Positions 1 to 10,861 of a DNA stretch of 64,000 bases are shown piece by piece. The notes under the pieces are model-generated. The model made no database searches. It was not told where the DNA came from and saw only the letters and a list, made by a program, of their open reading frames with translations. The translations under genes and the position numbers were made by a program. The stretch spans positions 62,176,054-62,240,053 of the forward strand of contig NC_087066.1 in the NCBI RefSeq assembly GCF_963678635.1, written 5' to 3'. The stretch's first letter is position 1; each line of letters opens with the position of its first letter. This stretch comes from Symsagittifera roscoffensis (Eukaryota; Xenacoelomorpha; Acoela; Convolutidae).

Positions 1-36
1 CCCTCACACCCGACTCGATACCCCCATGTACCCGAC

Positions 37-2970
37 TCAGGCGATGCTCAAGTAATACTTCTTATGAAGATACACCATTATCTCAGTTTCTGCAAAGACC
101 ACATGTAGGATAGCGTACAACTCCCTCGGGCTCAGTTTGCCCCTGTTTGGGTCATACACCGGCATTGAGACCTCTGTTATCCCTCTTTCAATCATGAAGT
201 CTCGTAATCTTGTTAGTGCCAATATCACGTGTTCGGGATCAATTGTGTTCCTGTCATTGACCCTCGTTACTAGGAAGCACAGATATTTGCCCGGGACTTG
301 TGCCACTGACGGTGGAAGCGCTGCCATCCCTCCCAGTCCTGGTCTCTGTCTGAACAGAAACTCTACATTCTGGTACTCTCTTTTGAAGTCAGCTTCCAAT
401 CTTGACTTGAAACTCATGTCCGCCGTGATGCAGATCGCGCTGGTCCTGTTTGACAGGATGAAGTCGCTATCCGTTATCATGATGTTCTCCGAGTATTCAT
501 TGGGTATTTCGAATTTCGTTTTGAAATTCCGACCTATAGTAGGCTCTGGCTCTTCTTCCTCCAGTTCCAATTCACTCGTTTCTCTCACTTCCTTGAGCTT
601 CTTTATCATCAAATTTTCGGTGTGGGTAAATCCTACCCCCACTCCCCGGACAAAAATATTTATCGACGTCCCCGTCGATGTTTTCGGGTTTGAATTGTCC
701 TGAGGAACGTGCAGTGGCCTGTCCGTTGCCGTCCATCCGAAAAGAGGGTCTTCTGTCTTCATGTAATTTGCTGCTGATACATCGACTTGCTGAATGCTTT
801 GTCCTTCGCGGCTCTCGTCTTTGACATCACGCATCCACTCTAGAATCCTCAAGTTCGTGTTCTCCCTCCTCTCTATCTCACTCTGTTCGAGATCCGTTTC
901 TAATTCTGGCGTCGAGTAGTCATCCTGCGGATAATGACCACCATCGTCAATGACCTGCCATTCCTCTCCTGCTTCCAGTTCGCCTGCCTTCAGTAATTCC
1001 TCGCCCAATTTGTCTGGCTGTATCTTATCGATCAAGAAGTCATCCCCGTACCTGTTGTACCTCATGCCTGTGCGTTTACGATTGCCAGTCCTGGTTTCCG
1101 GTGGTGTTGTTCGATCCGGTTCCATCCATTTCGGCACCTCGTCTTGCTCCGGGTCGTTCCAGTCTTCCTCTACAAATGATCCTGCATCAGACTCCACTCC
1201 TATCTTTTCATTGTCGTCCAAACTCAAGTTCTCATTACCATCATTTTTCTCTCGAGTACCTTTCTCATTCACTTCACACGCTGGCTCTACCACCAGGTAC
1301 TCAAGACCCTCCATGTCCTTCGGTATGCACCAATCCTCTGGGGACGGGACGTGAGGCTTCAGATTTTCATAATGTGCCGCTCGCCCAGTACTCAAGCGAT
1401 AGAACCGTCCTTGTTGATGAACCTCCGTTATCATGAATGGTCCCCTCCACTTCTTGAGTAGTTTCTTTGTTCCCTTGGGCGGTATTACATTTTGGAAGAC
1501 CCACACGTATTGGCCCACTTCATATGGCTTTGCTCTTAATATTTTTTCGTCGTATTTCCTGCGTTGCCTCATTTGCGCTTGCGCCGTGTTCCTCCTGCAT
1601 AGCTCGTTCAACTCCTGTTGTCTTTTGATCGCTTCTTTCACGTATGCCTGAGGCGACGTCCTTTTCCCCTCGTATTCCGGGTAAAAGAATGTCAGAGGCA
1701 TTGCTCTCTCCCTGCCCGTCAACATCATGAAAGGACTGATGCCCGTAGTTGAGTGCTGTGTACTGTTGTAGGCTCCTACTACCTGTGGCAGGTATTTGTC
1801 CCAGTCCGTCATGTATCTTGAGCAGTACACCCTTAACATGTTGACCAGTGTCCTGTTTTGTCTCTCTACCAACCCATTGGTCTGCGGATGATAGGTCGTC
1901 GAGTGTGCTTGAGCAATGTGCGATCTCTTCATCAATTCTTTTGTCAAGTCCCCCACAAAAGCTTTGCCGTTGTCCGACTGGAAAGTCATTGGACAACCAT
2001 ACCGCGATATCCAATGCGTTATCAGATGATCACATGTCTCTTCGGCCGAGGCTGTCTGGCGCGGAACCGCTTCCGCCAACTTTGTGAAGTGATCTATTAT
2101 AACCAGTATCTGGTTGTATCCCGACTCTGTCATGCAGATTTTTTGATGGTCTATCTGCACCACTTCATTGAACTCCGAGCTCTCGACGGACTTGAGGGGT
2201 AACTTCATCTTCCTTGGGTCTTTTACCTGGAGACATGCCAGGCAGGCATTCACCCATCTCTCGCAAGCTTTTCTCATTCCTGGCCAATCAAATCTGTGAA
2301 GTATCCTTTGTTGTACTTTGTCTATCCCCTGGTGACTCATCTGGTCGTGTGATCTGAAAAGCACCTCTGTCTGGTACAATTGTGGCAGTATGATGAGGTT
2401 GTGTTTGTGTAATATCTTTTCCTCATCTCTCCTCTTGCACGCTACCACTCCATCAGCTGTGTGATAAAGTAAGTCTTTCTTTTCTTTGTAGAACTGGCTC
2501 AAGATCTTGTAGCTGTCTTCCTCAAGTTCCCCCTTCTCCTTGACCCCCGACTGGATCCATTTGGAGAGGTTACTTGTCATTTTGTCATTCTTCTGGGCTC
2601 TTATTAGGTCTGACAGCCTATATCTTGCCTTGACATGCTCCTTTAGCGCCATGATCTGTCCATTCATCTCACCAGGGTTGTGGATGTCATCACTCAGTTT
2701 CACGCATATCATCCTTTTCACGATTTTCATATCATCTTGTGGCACCAGATTCGTTCTGATGTTTGAGTTGCATGATAGTTCCCTGAATGGTTTCCTTGCG
2801 ACCGCAATTTTCTCAAGTTCCTCACCACCTCGCATCTCCTGTATGTCCATGTTGTATGTTCCTGAAGATGGATCCGTCTGTAACTCCCTGTCGTGGTGCC
2901 TTGTCTTCTCTTCCGCCAGTATCATGCACAGACTGTCCTGGTTTTCGCTGCTCTCATCCGAGTCTTCATC
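37..2970 (-). CDS. Element 1 integrase fused to a C-terminal macro domain
   Basis: The frame opens after a stop at 2971-2973. Its first Met is at 2925, but the upstream codons continue the RT frame, so this is a piece of one polyprotein rather than a separate gene. It begins with an acidic linker and continues with the HHCC zinc domain (HDQMSHQG and CLACLQ). The integrase core shows D in QIDHQ, D in QSDNG and E in LVERQ. A GPF motif follows (KKWRGPFMITEV). After an acidic spacer of about 250 residues, the last 140 or so residues read as a macro domain of the OARD1/TARG1 type: ICITADMS, FKREYQNVEFL, GKYLCFLVTR, SMPVYDPNRGKL and ELYAILHVVF. A macro domain would bind or hydrolyse ADP-ribose conjugates. 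The frame ends with TGA at 37-39. Integrase is certain; the macro domain call is by motif only. Confidence 0.88.
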   Translation of the reverse strand, partial: DEDSDESSENQDSLCMILAEEKTRHHDRELQTDPSSGTYNMDIQEMRGGEELEKIAVARKPFRELSCNSNIRTNLVPQDDMKIVKRMICVKLSDDIHNPGEMNGQIMALKEHVKARYRLSDLIRAQKNDKMTSNLSKWIQSGVKEKGELEEDSYKILSQFYKEKKDLLYHTADGVVACKRRDEEKILHKHNLIILPQLYQTEVLFRSHDQMSHQGIDKVQQRILHRFDWPGMRKACERWVNACLACLQVKDPRKMKLPLKSVESSEFNEVVQIDHQKICMTESGYNQILVIIDHFTKLAEAVPRQTASAEETCDHLITHWISRYGCPMTFQSDNGKAFVGDLTKELMKRSHIAQAHSTTYHPQTNGLVERQNRTLVNMLRVYCSRYMTDWDKYLPQVVGAYNSTQHSTTGISPFMMLTGRERAMPLTFFYPEYEGKRTSPQAYVKEAIKRQQELNELCRRNTAQAQMRQRRKYDEKILRAKPYEVGQYVWVFQNVIPPKGTKKLLKKWRGPFMITEVHQQGRFYRLSTGRAAHYENLKPHVPSPEDWCIPKDMEGLEYLVVEPACEVNEKGTREKNDGNENLSLDDNEKIGVESDAGSFVEEDWNDPEQDEVPKWMEPDRTTPPETRTGNRKRTGMRYNRYGDDFLIDKIQPDKLGEELLKAGELEAGEEWQVIDDGGHYPQDDYSTPELETDLEQSEIERRENTNLRILEWMRDVKDESREGQSIQQVDVSAANYMKTEDPLFGWTATDRPLHVPQDNSNPKTSTGTSINIFVRGVGVGFTHTENLMIKKLKEVRETSELELEEEEPEPTIGRNFKTKFEIPNEYSENIMITDSDFILSNRTSAICITADMSFKSRLEADFKREYQNVEFLFRQRPGLGGMAALPPSVAQVPGKYLCFLVTRVNDRNTIDPEHVILALTRLRDFMIERGITEVSMPVYDPNRGKLSPRELYAILHVVFAETEIMVYLHKKYYLSIA
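631..655 (-). promoter_or_regulatory. Purine-rich tract in element 1 (candidate internal plus-strand primer)
   Basis: On the minus strand this reads TTGTCCGGGGAGTGGGGGT and continues in purines. It encodes the peptide VRGVGVG near the start of the macro region. The same bases, with no synonymous difference, occur in element 2 at 26203-26224, although the flanking codons differ. The core also occurs directly before element 2's 3' LTR. A role as a central polypurine tract is an inference. Confidence 0.45.
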
Positions 2971-5733
2971 TCATCCTTCACGCTCCCCGGACAATTTTCC
3001 TTCTCCGGTTCCTTCTTCCGTGAACCTGGAACACTCCCCGGACTCTTGACCTAGTCCCAGGTGTTCAGTATCTTCCTTGAACGTCACTTTCTTTTTCCTA
3101 ACCTTGGTCTGCTCCAAAATGTCTTCGGGGATTTTGTCAACTAGTGACCGCACGACATCTTTGCTGTCAGTGACGCTTCCTCTTGATGAGTCAGTATCGT
3201 TCACTGTCTCTTTTCTCCGAAGTATAGTGAATTCCGGTTTCTCTTGACCCTTCTCCTGGATCACGGGCTTATCATCTGATAGTTTCTCGAGCAACCTCAT
3301 TAAGTCATCATCTATCTGTGCAGTTCCTGCTTCCACCTGGTTAAGATCATAGCCTTTTGCCTTGAGCGTCTCCTTCACGATCTTCGACTTGAGTATAATC
3401 TCAATCGGAATCCTCTTGCTCTTCCTCAAGATGGTCTTCTCTGGAGGCTCTTTAGGCAATTCAGGATGATCTTCTATCGGTTTGCCTGACTTGTCCAGCC
3501 ATCTCGTGAGTGGAAGACTGTCGTACGTTTCCTTGTCCATGAATGAGAAGCCATCTTTGATTTCAGGTCTGTCTGCTTCTCTTTGCTCTTGTCTCTCATA
3601 GAACTCCGTCTTTTTACTCAAGCTGTCGGCATTCTGATGTTTATCTCGCGTTCTATGCTCAATTATCATGTTGTATCCGTCCAGGCGAACTATCCACCTC
3701 CCAATGTAACTTTGGTCCATTGAGTACGTTTTCAGCCAGCTCAGTGCTCTGTTGTCGACTCGCAACTTGAATGGCTCACTGCCCAGGTATGCCCTGTATT
3801 TCTCGACAAAGGTAACCACCGCGAACATCTCAGCTTTCGGTGCTCCGTACTTCATTTCCGTGTTACTCAGGACTTTGCTCCCGTACGCTATTGGTCTCAA
3901 GACTGTCTTCCCATTCCATTCTTGTTCTTGGTGGAGAATCCCAGAAATCGCGACTACCGACGCATCCGTGTCCAGCACGTACATCCCTTTCTCAGTCGGC
4001 ATACCCAGTACTGGTGCCTCACATAGCTCTTTCTTTATCCTCTGGAATGACTCTTCTGCTGCGTTGTTCCACGTGAACTTCTTGCCCTTGTGTCTCATTA
4101 ATTGTTGCATCGGGTATACCTTGTCTGCATAGCCTTTGATGAACTCTCTATAATAGTTAGCGAAACCCAGGAAGCTCATCAACTGGTGCTCTGTCTTCGG
4201 TGATTTCCAGGTCAGGACTGCTTCCACGGCGTCCGTATCAGGTCTGATGCCGTGCTTGTCTACCATCCTGCCCAAGTATTTTATTGAGTCCTTGAGTATC
4301 TCGCACTTTGATGGTTTACACTTTAGCCCCGACCTCTTCATGCATGCAAACACTTCGTCTAGTCTCTCAATGTGGTCTTCCAGTGTTGGCGTCGCTATTA
4401 CCACGTCATCCACGTAGCACATTACCAGGTTGCCATACTTCTTCGTTACGCCTATCAGCGCGTGTGCCATCAACCGCTGAAACGTGGCTGTGGCATTGCA
4501 AAGTCCAATCGGCATCCGTTTCCATTGAAACAGACCCAACTCGCAGGCAAACCCTGTCTTGTCCCTGTCTTGCTTCCTTAGTGGTACTTGCCAAAAGGCC
4601 GAGCCTAAATCAAGAGTCGTAAAAAATTTTGCATCACCTAACTTCGAGAGGCTCTCATCAATCCTAGGTATGGGATAGGCATCCTTCACCGTGACGGAGT
4701 TCAGGTATCGAAAGTCACAACAAAACCTCAACTGGTCGCCTTTCTTTTTGGCCATCACTACTCCACACGCCCACGGTGACTTGGATGGTTCTATCATGTC
4801 ATACTCTAGTAACGTCTCGATCTCTTTTCTACACGCGTCCGATTTGTGTGGGGTCATGCGCCTCGCCCCCTCCCTGTGTGGTACCGCGTTTTCCTCAAGT
4901 TCTATTTCATGCTCAACGAAATTACAACACCCGATATCCGCCTTATGCCTCGAAAAAACTTCCTCGTTCCGCTCTAGTTCGTCCTTGATGGCTTCGAGCT
5001 GTTCATCTTTCAGTTTGCCCCTCAAATGTTCAATCTCCGGCAGGACCGGTTTTTCATTTTGCATTTCATCTAGTGTGGGTCGCTCTGGAAAGTTCGAACA
5101 GCTCGAAAGACCATCATCCGTTTCTGACTTAAGTGATTTAATCAGACCTGAAGAATCTTTTATTTTCTGCAATCGTCTCAAGATACAAATTTTGTCCCTG
5201 TGATTGGGACAATCAACAACTTCATTTTGTTTTGAGTTCTCAATTGTTTCATATCGAGTTTTAACCGGTAAAGCATATCCCAGTTTCCTCCCTCTCTGTA
5301 TCGTGATCGGTATATCAAGGGTATTCAACAAGACACTGACGCAGAGGCCGCTCCTCGTTATCGAAAATGATCTTCCTAAAACAGCAGCACTTTGACTATT
5401 AGGATTCGGAATTATGCACACTTGCTTGTTGTCACTTAGTTCATTGTAATTTTTCATCCTCAAACTTACGATTGCCGCTTCATTAGCTTTTAGCCTCACC
5501 CTCCTACTCAAGAATACCGGTGCTTTGTTTTCATTTGCCATTATTAAATTTACCGGTTTGACTGCGTACCTCCTATCCGGGTTCCGTATCCTGAACATTG
5601 CGTTATTTAGATCAATCGTTACGTCGAAATTCCTGATGAAGTCTCTGCCCAAAATGAATTGGTCAGATTCATCTAGGTTTTCTACCACGATAAAGCTCAT
5701 CCACAGGTTACGTTCCCCCAAATTGAGGGCTAT
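2971..5733 (-). pseudogene. Element 1 reverse transcriptase and RNase H segment
   Basis: This part of the gag-pol frame is bounded by a TAA (5734-5736) and a TGA (2971-2973). It starts with the end of the protease fold (DESDQFILGRDF), followed by the RT fingers (EPSKSPWACGVVMAKKKGDQ), palm motifs (TTLDLGSAFWQVPL), the catalytic YVDD at about 4405-4416, and RNase H (VLDTDASVVAISGILHQEQ). The RNase H is followed by an unusually long linker of nearly 250 residues, rich in charge and in Gly-Glu-Ser motifs, before integrase. The segment is uninterrupted over 900 codons, so the flanking stops are either recent mutations or recoding sites. Element 2 has sense codons at both positions, which favours mutation. 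Family assignment is secure. Confidence 0.9.
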
Positions 5734-6960
5734 TTACGGCGTCCTGCCCAGCACCCGTAGGGCCCCTTTGTTTGCAGCTGACAGCCGTATTCTCGAGTCT
5801 ATCAAGTCACCTTTGTCAAAGCCCATCTTCTCCCAAGTTTCGATTGGTATAACGCTCAAGACTGCTCCCGTGTCAAGCAACCCACGCAACTGAGTCTTTT
5901 TGCCACTTATATCCAGCACGTGCCCTGTCACATCTGCCTCCGTCCCGATGTGCATTGCATCTTCCTCAAGCATGGCGCAGTGTCCAATCGATCTCACTTT
6001 CAATTCTTCTTTCCCTACGTAGATTTGTCCAATCAGGTCTTCGTCACATGTTATCATCGTCTTGGTATAGATGTTAATCCCATCTATATTTAGCATCACC
6101 TCGTGTGGACCATAAGCTTCAGTATATCTGCTATCAACACGTACCGACTTGCTGCCCCCTCTCATGAGTAGTGCTCTCAGTGCTCTAGAAGTCGTTTGTG
6201 GGCTTATACCACTCAAATAGTCTGCATACACGTCAATGTGCATTATTGTCTGGTCGCTCGGCTCGCTCAAGTTTCTGGTTACCTCGTGGCCGCCCACTGT
6301 GATTATCGACATTATCCTTGCCCCGATTTTCGATATGCCAAAAGGCTTACCTGTCACCATTTTCACAGTATTGCAATTCCCGGTCTTTGTTGAGCCCGGT
6401 ACAGCCTCTGGCATTTGTTTCGTTCCGGTTAATGCTTCGTTAAAATTCTGTCTTTCTATCTCCAGCTTTAGTCGTTGCTCTATTTCTTTCGCTGCCAGAT
6501 CCTGTTTCACTTTGGCAATTGCTTCCGTCGCCGCTTTCTCATAATTTATCTCTAGAGATTTCCCGGCCGCGGATTCTATCGCACCGTTAACATGTGTTAC
6601 AGTTTTCACTGTTTTCGTCGGCAATTCGGTGTTTGGTGCCCCTAAGTTCCTAGATTCAAACTCGTTTTGCCTATTCCGCTGATTCTGTACCGCCGCTAAT
6701 GCCAACTTATGTTTGGGGTGATTCTGGTCCTTGACCGCTTCCCAGAACAAGGGACAATCCATTCTGAAGTGCCCCTCCTGGTTACAGAAGAAGCATCTGG
6801 CGCCTATCTTGATGATTAAGCCATTATAGTACTCGTGTTCCTCCATCTGGCTCATGTCCTCCTCATCCGGTGCGTATCCTAGGCTCTTCATGCCTTGTTT
6901 GTATGTTGTGCAGTCAGCCACGTGGTGATCCGCCGACCCGCAGTTCGCGCATGATCTGCG
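5734..6960 (-). pseudogene. Element 1 nucleocapsid zinc knuckle and aspartic protease segment
   Basis: This continues the gag frame after a TAG at 6961-6963. It opens with a CX2CX4HX4C zinc knuckle (CANCGSADHHVADC), and a second follows about 50 residues later (CFFCNQEGHFRMDC). After a charged helical spacer comes a retropepsin-like protease with the active-site motif LLDTGAVLSVIP near 5870. A TAA at 5734-5736 stops it inside the protease, where element 2 reads straight through (GRTP then II). Knuckles bind genomic RNA during packaging and the protease cleaves the polyprotein. Because the stop splits the protease domain, this copy should not make an intact enzyme unless the stop is read through. 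Confidence 0.88.
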
Positions 6961-8835
6961 CTAGTCCATGTCATCTCTAGGCTTGTACCATGACGACCTC
7001 TGGGGTTGACTTCCCCCCTGTGTGTTCCTGTTTTCTGTATATGAGTATTTCTTGGGTTTCATCAGCATGTATTCCCTTGATTTCTGTCTCATTTCTTCTG
7101 GGGTTGGTGCGCTGTCTTTCGACAATGTGTAGTATGTTGCTAACATTGTCCTTAAGTCGTCACTTTTTACCCCATCAATGAACTTCGAGGCAATGCTAAA
7201 GTTTCTTCTGTTTGTCGACTCCTCTGGGTCACTCCTTCTTCTCAAGCTCTCGAGATCATCTAGGAACCGATCTATTGACTCGTCGTCCCTCTGCCTTCTC
7301 TTTTCAACTCGCATCATCGCTTGGTGACCCTTCATGCCTGACCCGAATCGATTCAGCAATATCTCGAAGATCTTGTCCGCGGTATCGCGTTCTTCTTCTT
7401 TCTTTGCAACCACGCATTTCAATGCCGTGCCTTCCAGGTTACTGAGTATGGCTGTGCATGCTTGCCTTTCATCATTTAAGTTATCTTGTTCTAGATGTAA
7501 TCTCATCACTTCCACCCACGTGTCAATGCATCCATCTGAGTCGTCTTTGAATTCTTTTGGCTTCTTGAAAGTTTTCCTTGATTTTCCGTCTCTCCTATCG
7601 CTCGAGTTAGTGTTCCTCGTGGCGAAGGCCTCTAGAGTCCTGTTCATCATCTCCCAAGTGCTTGCCCACGTCATGGCATCCGGACCTGCGTTGCTGCTAG
7701 CTGTTGAGTCCCCCGGACCACTTGTTGTGTTTGAATTCCCACTTTTCATGATTGTTTTATCAGCCGTTGGTGCTATGCTCACCGTATCCCGGGTTAAGGG
7801 CAACGGTGTCGATTGCCGTTTACCCCTTTGTGGTTCTACAAAGTCAACTCTGGTGCCTTGCGTGCGATCCGCTGCCGGTCTTTCTTGTGAGGTAGAATTT
7901 CTCAAGATTGCACCCAATTTCGTCTGTATTGCACCTGAACTTTCGGCCTGATTCCTGCTCATTATGTCCAGCCTCTTTTCCAGGCTACCTATTTGGCTGT
8001 TGACATCATCATATCGGTTTTTCAACTGTTGTAAATCTTTTTTGATGTTCCCTTCTCGTTCTTTATTGGTGGCTTCTACCTTATCTGTCATCTCCTTGAG
8101 TCTCTCGTCTGTTGCCTTAGCCAGGTTAAAATAACTATCCAGATACTCGTGTTTGTTGTATCTTAATTCTTTTCTTATCACTTCTCTGTCCTCTTCGCTG
8201 TGCTTCAGCTTTTTGTCGATCTGATTCAGTTTTGCCATCAAGTCACCTAGCTCAAGAGTAGCCTCTTCATGGTCAGCCGTTGATCTTTCTTCGGCCGTTG
8301 CTTCTGCTTTAGTTTGTTCCTCTCTCGGATTGGCTTCTGTCGTCTTCGTGCTCACTGTCCCAAATGTTCGTGCTCTTTCAGCTTTTGGTTCTTCAGTCAC
8401 GTTCTCTTTCGTTTTTATTCCGACCATCATCGCCAACCTTTCTGTAAAAGATGTCTTTTTTACTTGGGAGTCTTCTTTCACCGTTTCTTCGGTGTTGCTT
8501 ATTGCATCTTCCACATCGTCTATTGGTGAGAACTCTATGGGTTTCTGGTTTGGTTCTTCTGCATTGGGCATTGGAGTTGACTCCGTCGTCTTCTTCTCCA
8601 GTTCATCTACGCTTTGATCGGGTGTCTCTAGATCAATCTCGATGGTGGGTTCCACTCGTTCCCCTTCCGTGCCCTCTTTTGCCCTGTTCTCCGCTGTACT
8701 CCTTGTGCTGACCATGTTAACTGAAAAGTTCTTTTTTGTTATCTTTGGGCCCATTGATGTTGTTTTGCGTAGCGACGAATTATACTTTGCTTCGGTAGGT
8801 CTTTTTTCAGCTACCGGTACCCTGCTCCGCCTCAT
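6961..8835 (-). CDS. Element 1 Gag (capsid-type) protein
   Basis: The frame runs 624 codons from an ATG at 8835 to a TAG at 6961-6963. The N-terminal half is charged and low in complexity, with Thr/Glu-rich stretches and a coiled coil (roughly residues 195-300). The C-terminal half, from DSDGCIDTW onwards, is a retroviral-type capsid region: helical, with RFGSGMKGHQAMMRVEKRRQ and a Glu/Arg-rich segment before RSSWYKPRDDMD. Element 2 matches it closely and reads through the position of the TAG with AAG (Lys) into the zinc knuckles. Termination just before the knuckles is therefore probably a mutation, although a gag stop with readthrough is also used by some retroelements. Confidence 0.88.
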   Translation of the reverse strand: MRRSRVPVAEKRPTEAKYNSSLRKTTSMGPKITKKNFSVNMVSTRSTAENRAKEGTEGERVEPTIEIDLETPDQSVDELEKKTTESTPMPNAEEPNQKPIEFSPIDDVEDAISNTEETVKEDSQVKKTSFTERLAMMVGIKTKENVTEEPKAERARTFGTVSTKTTEANPREEQTKAEATAEERSTADHEEATLELGDLMAKLNQIDKKLKHSEEDREVIRKELRYNKHEYLDSYFNLAKATDERLKEMTDKVEATNKEREGNIKKDLQQLKNRYDDVNSQIGSLEKRLDIMSRNQAESSGAIQTKLGAILRNSTSQERPAADRTQGTRVDFVEPQRGKRQSTPLPLTRDTVSIAPTADKTIMKSGNSNTTSGPGDSTASSNAGPDAMTWASTWEMMNRTLEAFATRNTNSSDRRDGKSRKTFKKPKEFKDDSDGCIDTWVEVMRLHLEQDNLNDERQACTAILSNLEGTALKCVVAKKEEERDTADKIFEILLNRFGSGMKGHQAMMRVEKRRQRDDESIDRFLDDLESLRRRSDPEESTNRRNFSIASKFIDGVKSDDLRTMLATYYTLSKDSAPTPEEMRQKSREYMLMKPKKYSYTENRNTQGGSQPQRSSWYKPRDDMD

Positions 8836-9127
8836 TATTTCTATTTACAATTGCTCTTATTTACAATTTTACTATATACACAATCCTATTCTAAGAATAA
8901 AATCTTTCGAGAAAAAAAAATATTTCTTAAAAAAAATATACAACGTGGTGAAAACCTAGTTTCAGTTCTCTTTATTAACTTTTCGAGAAACTTTCCTTAT
9001 TTGTGGTCTCAACCGTACCTGGTTCCAATTAGTCTTGTTCTATCTTAATTCTGTCTTAAAACACTTCTTGTAATTTTACTTCAATTTTTATACTGTCCCA
9101 AGACTTCCAATTGCCGTCCCTACTCTT

Positions 9128-9795
9128 CTTTGTACCGTCCCAGGCTTCTTTCTCCTGTCCCAAGACTGTTCGGTACCGTCCCAGTACTTTCCGGCCGTGT
9201 CCCAAGACTCTTGTCCAAGACTACTGTCCCAAGGCTAGTGTCCCAAGACTACTGTCCCAAGACTAGTGTCCCAAGACTAGTGTCCCAAGACTACTGTCCC
9301 AAGACTAGTGTCCCAAGACTACTGTCCCAAGACTAGTGTCCCAAGACTAGTGTCCCAAGACCAGTGTCCCAAGACTAGTGTCCCAAGACTAGTGTCCCAA
9401 GACTACTGTCCCAAGACCCCTGTCCCAAGACCCCTGTCCCAAGACCCTGTCCCAAGACCCTTGTCCCAAGACCCTGTCCCAAGACCCTGTCCCAAGACCC
9501 TGTCCCAAGACCCTTGTCCCAAGACCTTGTCCCAAGACCCTGTCCCAAGACCTTGTCCCAAGACCCTGTCCCAAGACCTTGTCCCAAGACCCTGTCCCAA
9601 GACCCTGTCCCAAGACCCTTGTCCCAAGACCTTGTCCCAAGACCTTGTCCCAAGACCCTGTCCCAAGACCCTTGTCCCAAGACCCTGTCCCAAGACCCTG
9701 TCCCAAGACCACTGTCCCAAGACTGTACTGTCCCAAGACTGTCCCCAGACTGCTCTGTCCTAAGACTTCTTCGGCACTGTCCCAAGACTGTTGAC
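9128..9795. repeat. Minisatellite, 13-14 bp unit with core CCCAAGAC
   Basis: More than 40 head-to-tail copies of TGTCCCAAGACTAG or the shorter TGTCCCAAGACCC are visible. The first third uses the ACTAG/ACTAC variants and the rest the ACCC/ACCT variants. Diverged units fade out at both ends. Units of 13 and 14 bp keep several frames open on both strands, giving false repeat proteins. It sits inside the leader of element 1. Confidence 0.95.
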
Positions 9796-10661
9796 AAGTG
9801 TCTGGGTGGTGGGACTTCTCTCATCTTCGTTATGGGGACTTCTTGATTCGCCGTACCTTGTACCACCACTCAAGCTCTAGTAAAATTTTCCCAAAATCCT
9901 CTCTTAAAAGCCAAATGCTGACCCCCCTTTTTCTTATTTCTCTTTTTGGCTACCTCTATTTCAATGTTCCAAGTAACTCGAGACCAAAACCTGTGCGCAG
10001 GTATCTTGTGATCACCTGTTCGTACAAAATTTTAACACAAATCCTCACCAAAATGCAACAAAAATCTAAGCAAGAAAAAGTAATAAAAACAGAAAGATGA
10101 GCCCACCTAAAATTCAAAGGTGACAAATGTCTACCTTCTATCGAAAAAAAATGTCTGGTACCTAATTGCCACGCGTTTCCTTCCCCCCTGCTAGTGATCT
10201 TATGGGGTATCACAAAAACTGTCTATGTCCGTTCCCCCCTACCGATCCGACCAGGGTACCTACCTTAACCTAATTCCAATTTTGGATATCCGCTTCCTAT
10301 GACCAACGCGTGTAAATGACTAATGTAACTAAATCAACGATGTCGACTAATTAGTTACTCTAATTTCCCCCCTTTTTACAATTTACTACCGCCAACCTCT
10401 AACTTAACCAGCCCCCTTCTAACCTCCCCCCTTTTTAGCCCCCCTTCTTAAGCCTAAAATCACCTTAAGCGCCGGGTGCTAAACCTCTCAAGAGAAAACC
10501 GTAGACCTGTCTCCAGGCCTGCTCAAGTAAAAACGTTTCTCAAAACCGGGGGATATCGCTTATCCAATTTTACACTTATTTCCTATAATGTATTATGAGT
10601 TTTAACGATACCCGTTCTGCCCAACTTGAGAACTCGAGAACTGCCAAATCCCTCTTGGCTG

Positions 10662-10861
10662 CTTTCCCACTCGACTGATCACCTGTTCCAGCTCAGTCTC
10701 CTATTGGTTCAGTCTCCTACAGCTCAAGTTTTCCTGAACCAGTTTCCCACTCGGCCGGTCACCTGTTCCAGTCGAGTCTCCTATTGGTTCAGATCAAGTG
10801 CTCCTGAACAACCTTCCCACTCAGCTGGTCACCTCTTCCAGTCAAGTCTCCTTGTTGTCCA
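10662..10861. repeat. Three imperfect 50-bp direct repeats in element 1 leader
   Basis: Units start at about 10662, 10742 and 10812. Each opens with TTCCCACTC, contains GTCACCT or ATCACCT, then TTCCAG, and ends in TCTCCTATTGGTTCAG or a variant. The spacing is 70-80 bp. Confidence 0.75.

Noticed and set aside
137-2202. Plus-strand open frames opposite integrase of element 1
   Set aside because: They are antisense shadows of a well-supported coding frame.
9128-9795. CRISPR array
   Set aside because: The repeats are contiguous without unique spacers, and the sequence is animal.
9128-9869. Long open frames on both strands encoding Pro/Lys/Gln-rich repeat proteins
   Set aside because: They arise from the 13-14 bp minisatellite, which keeps several frames open at once. 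No start context or conserved domain supports them.
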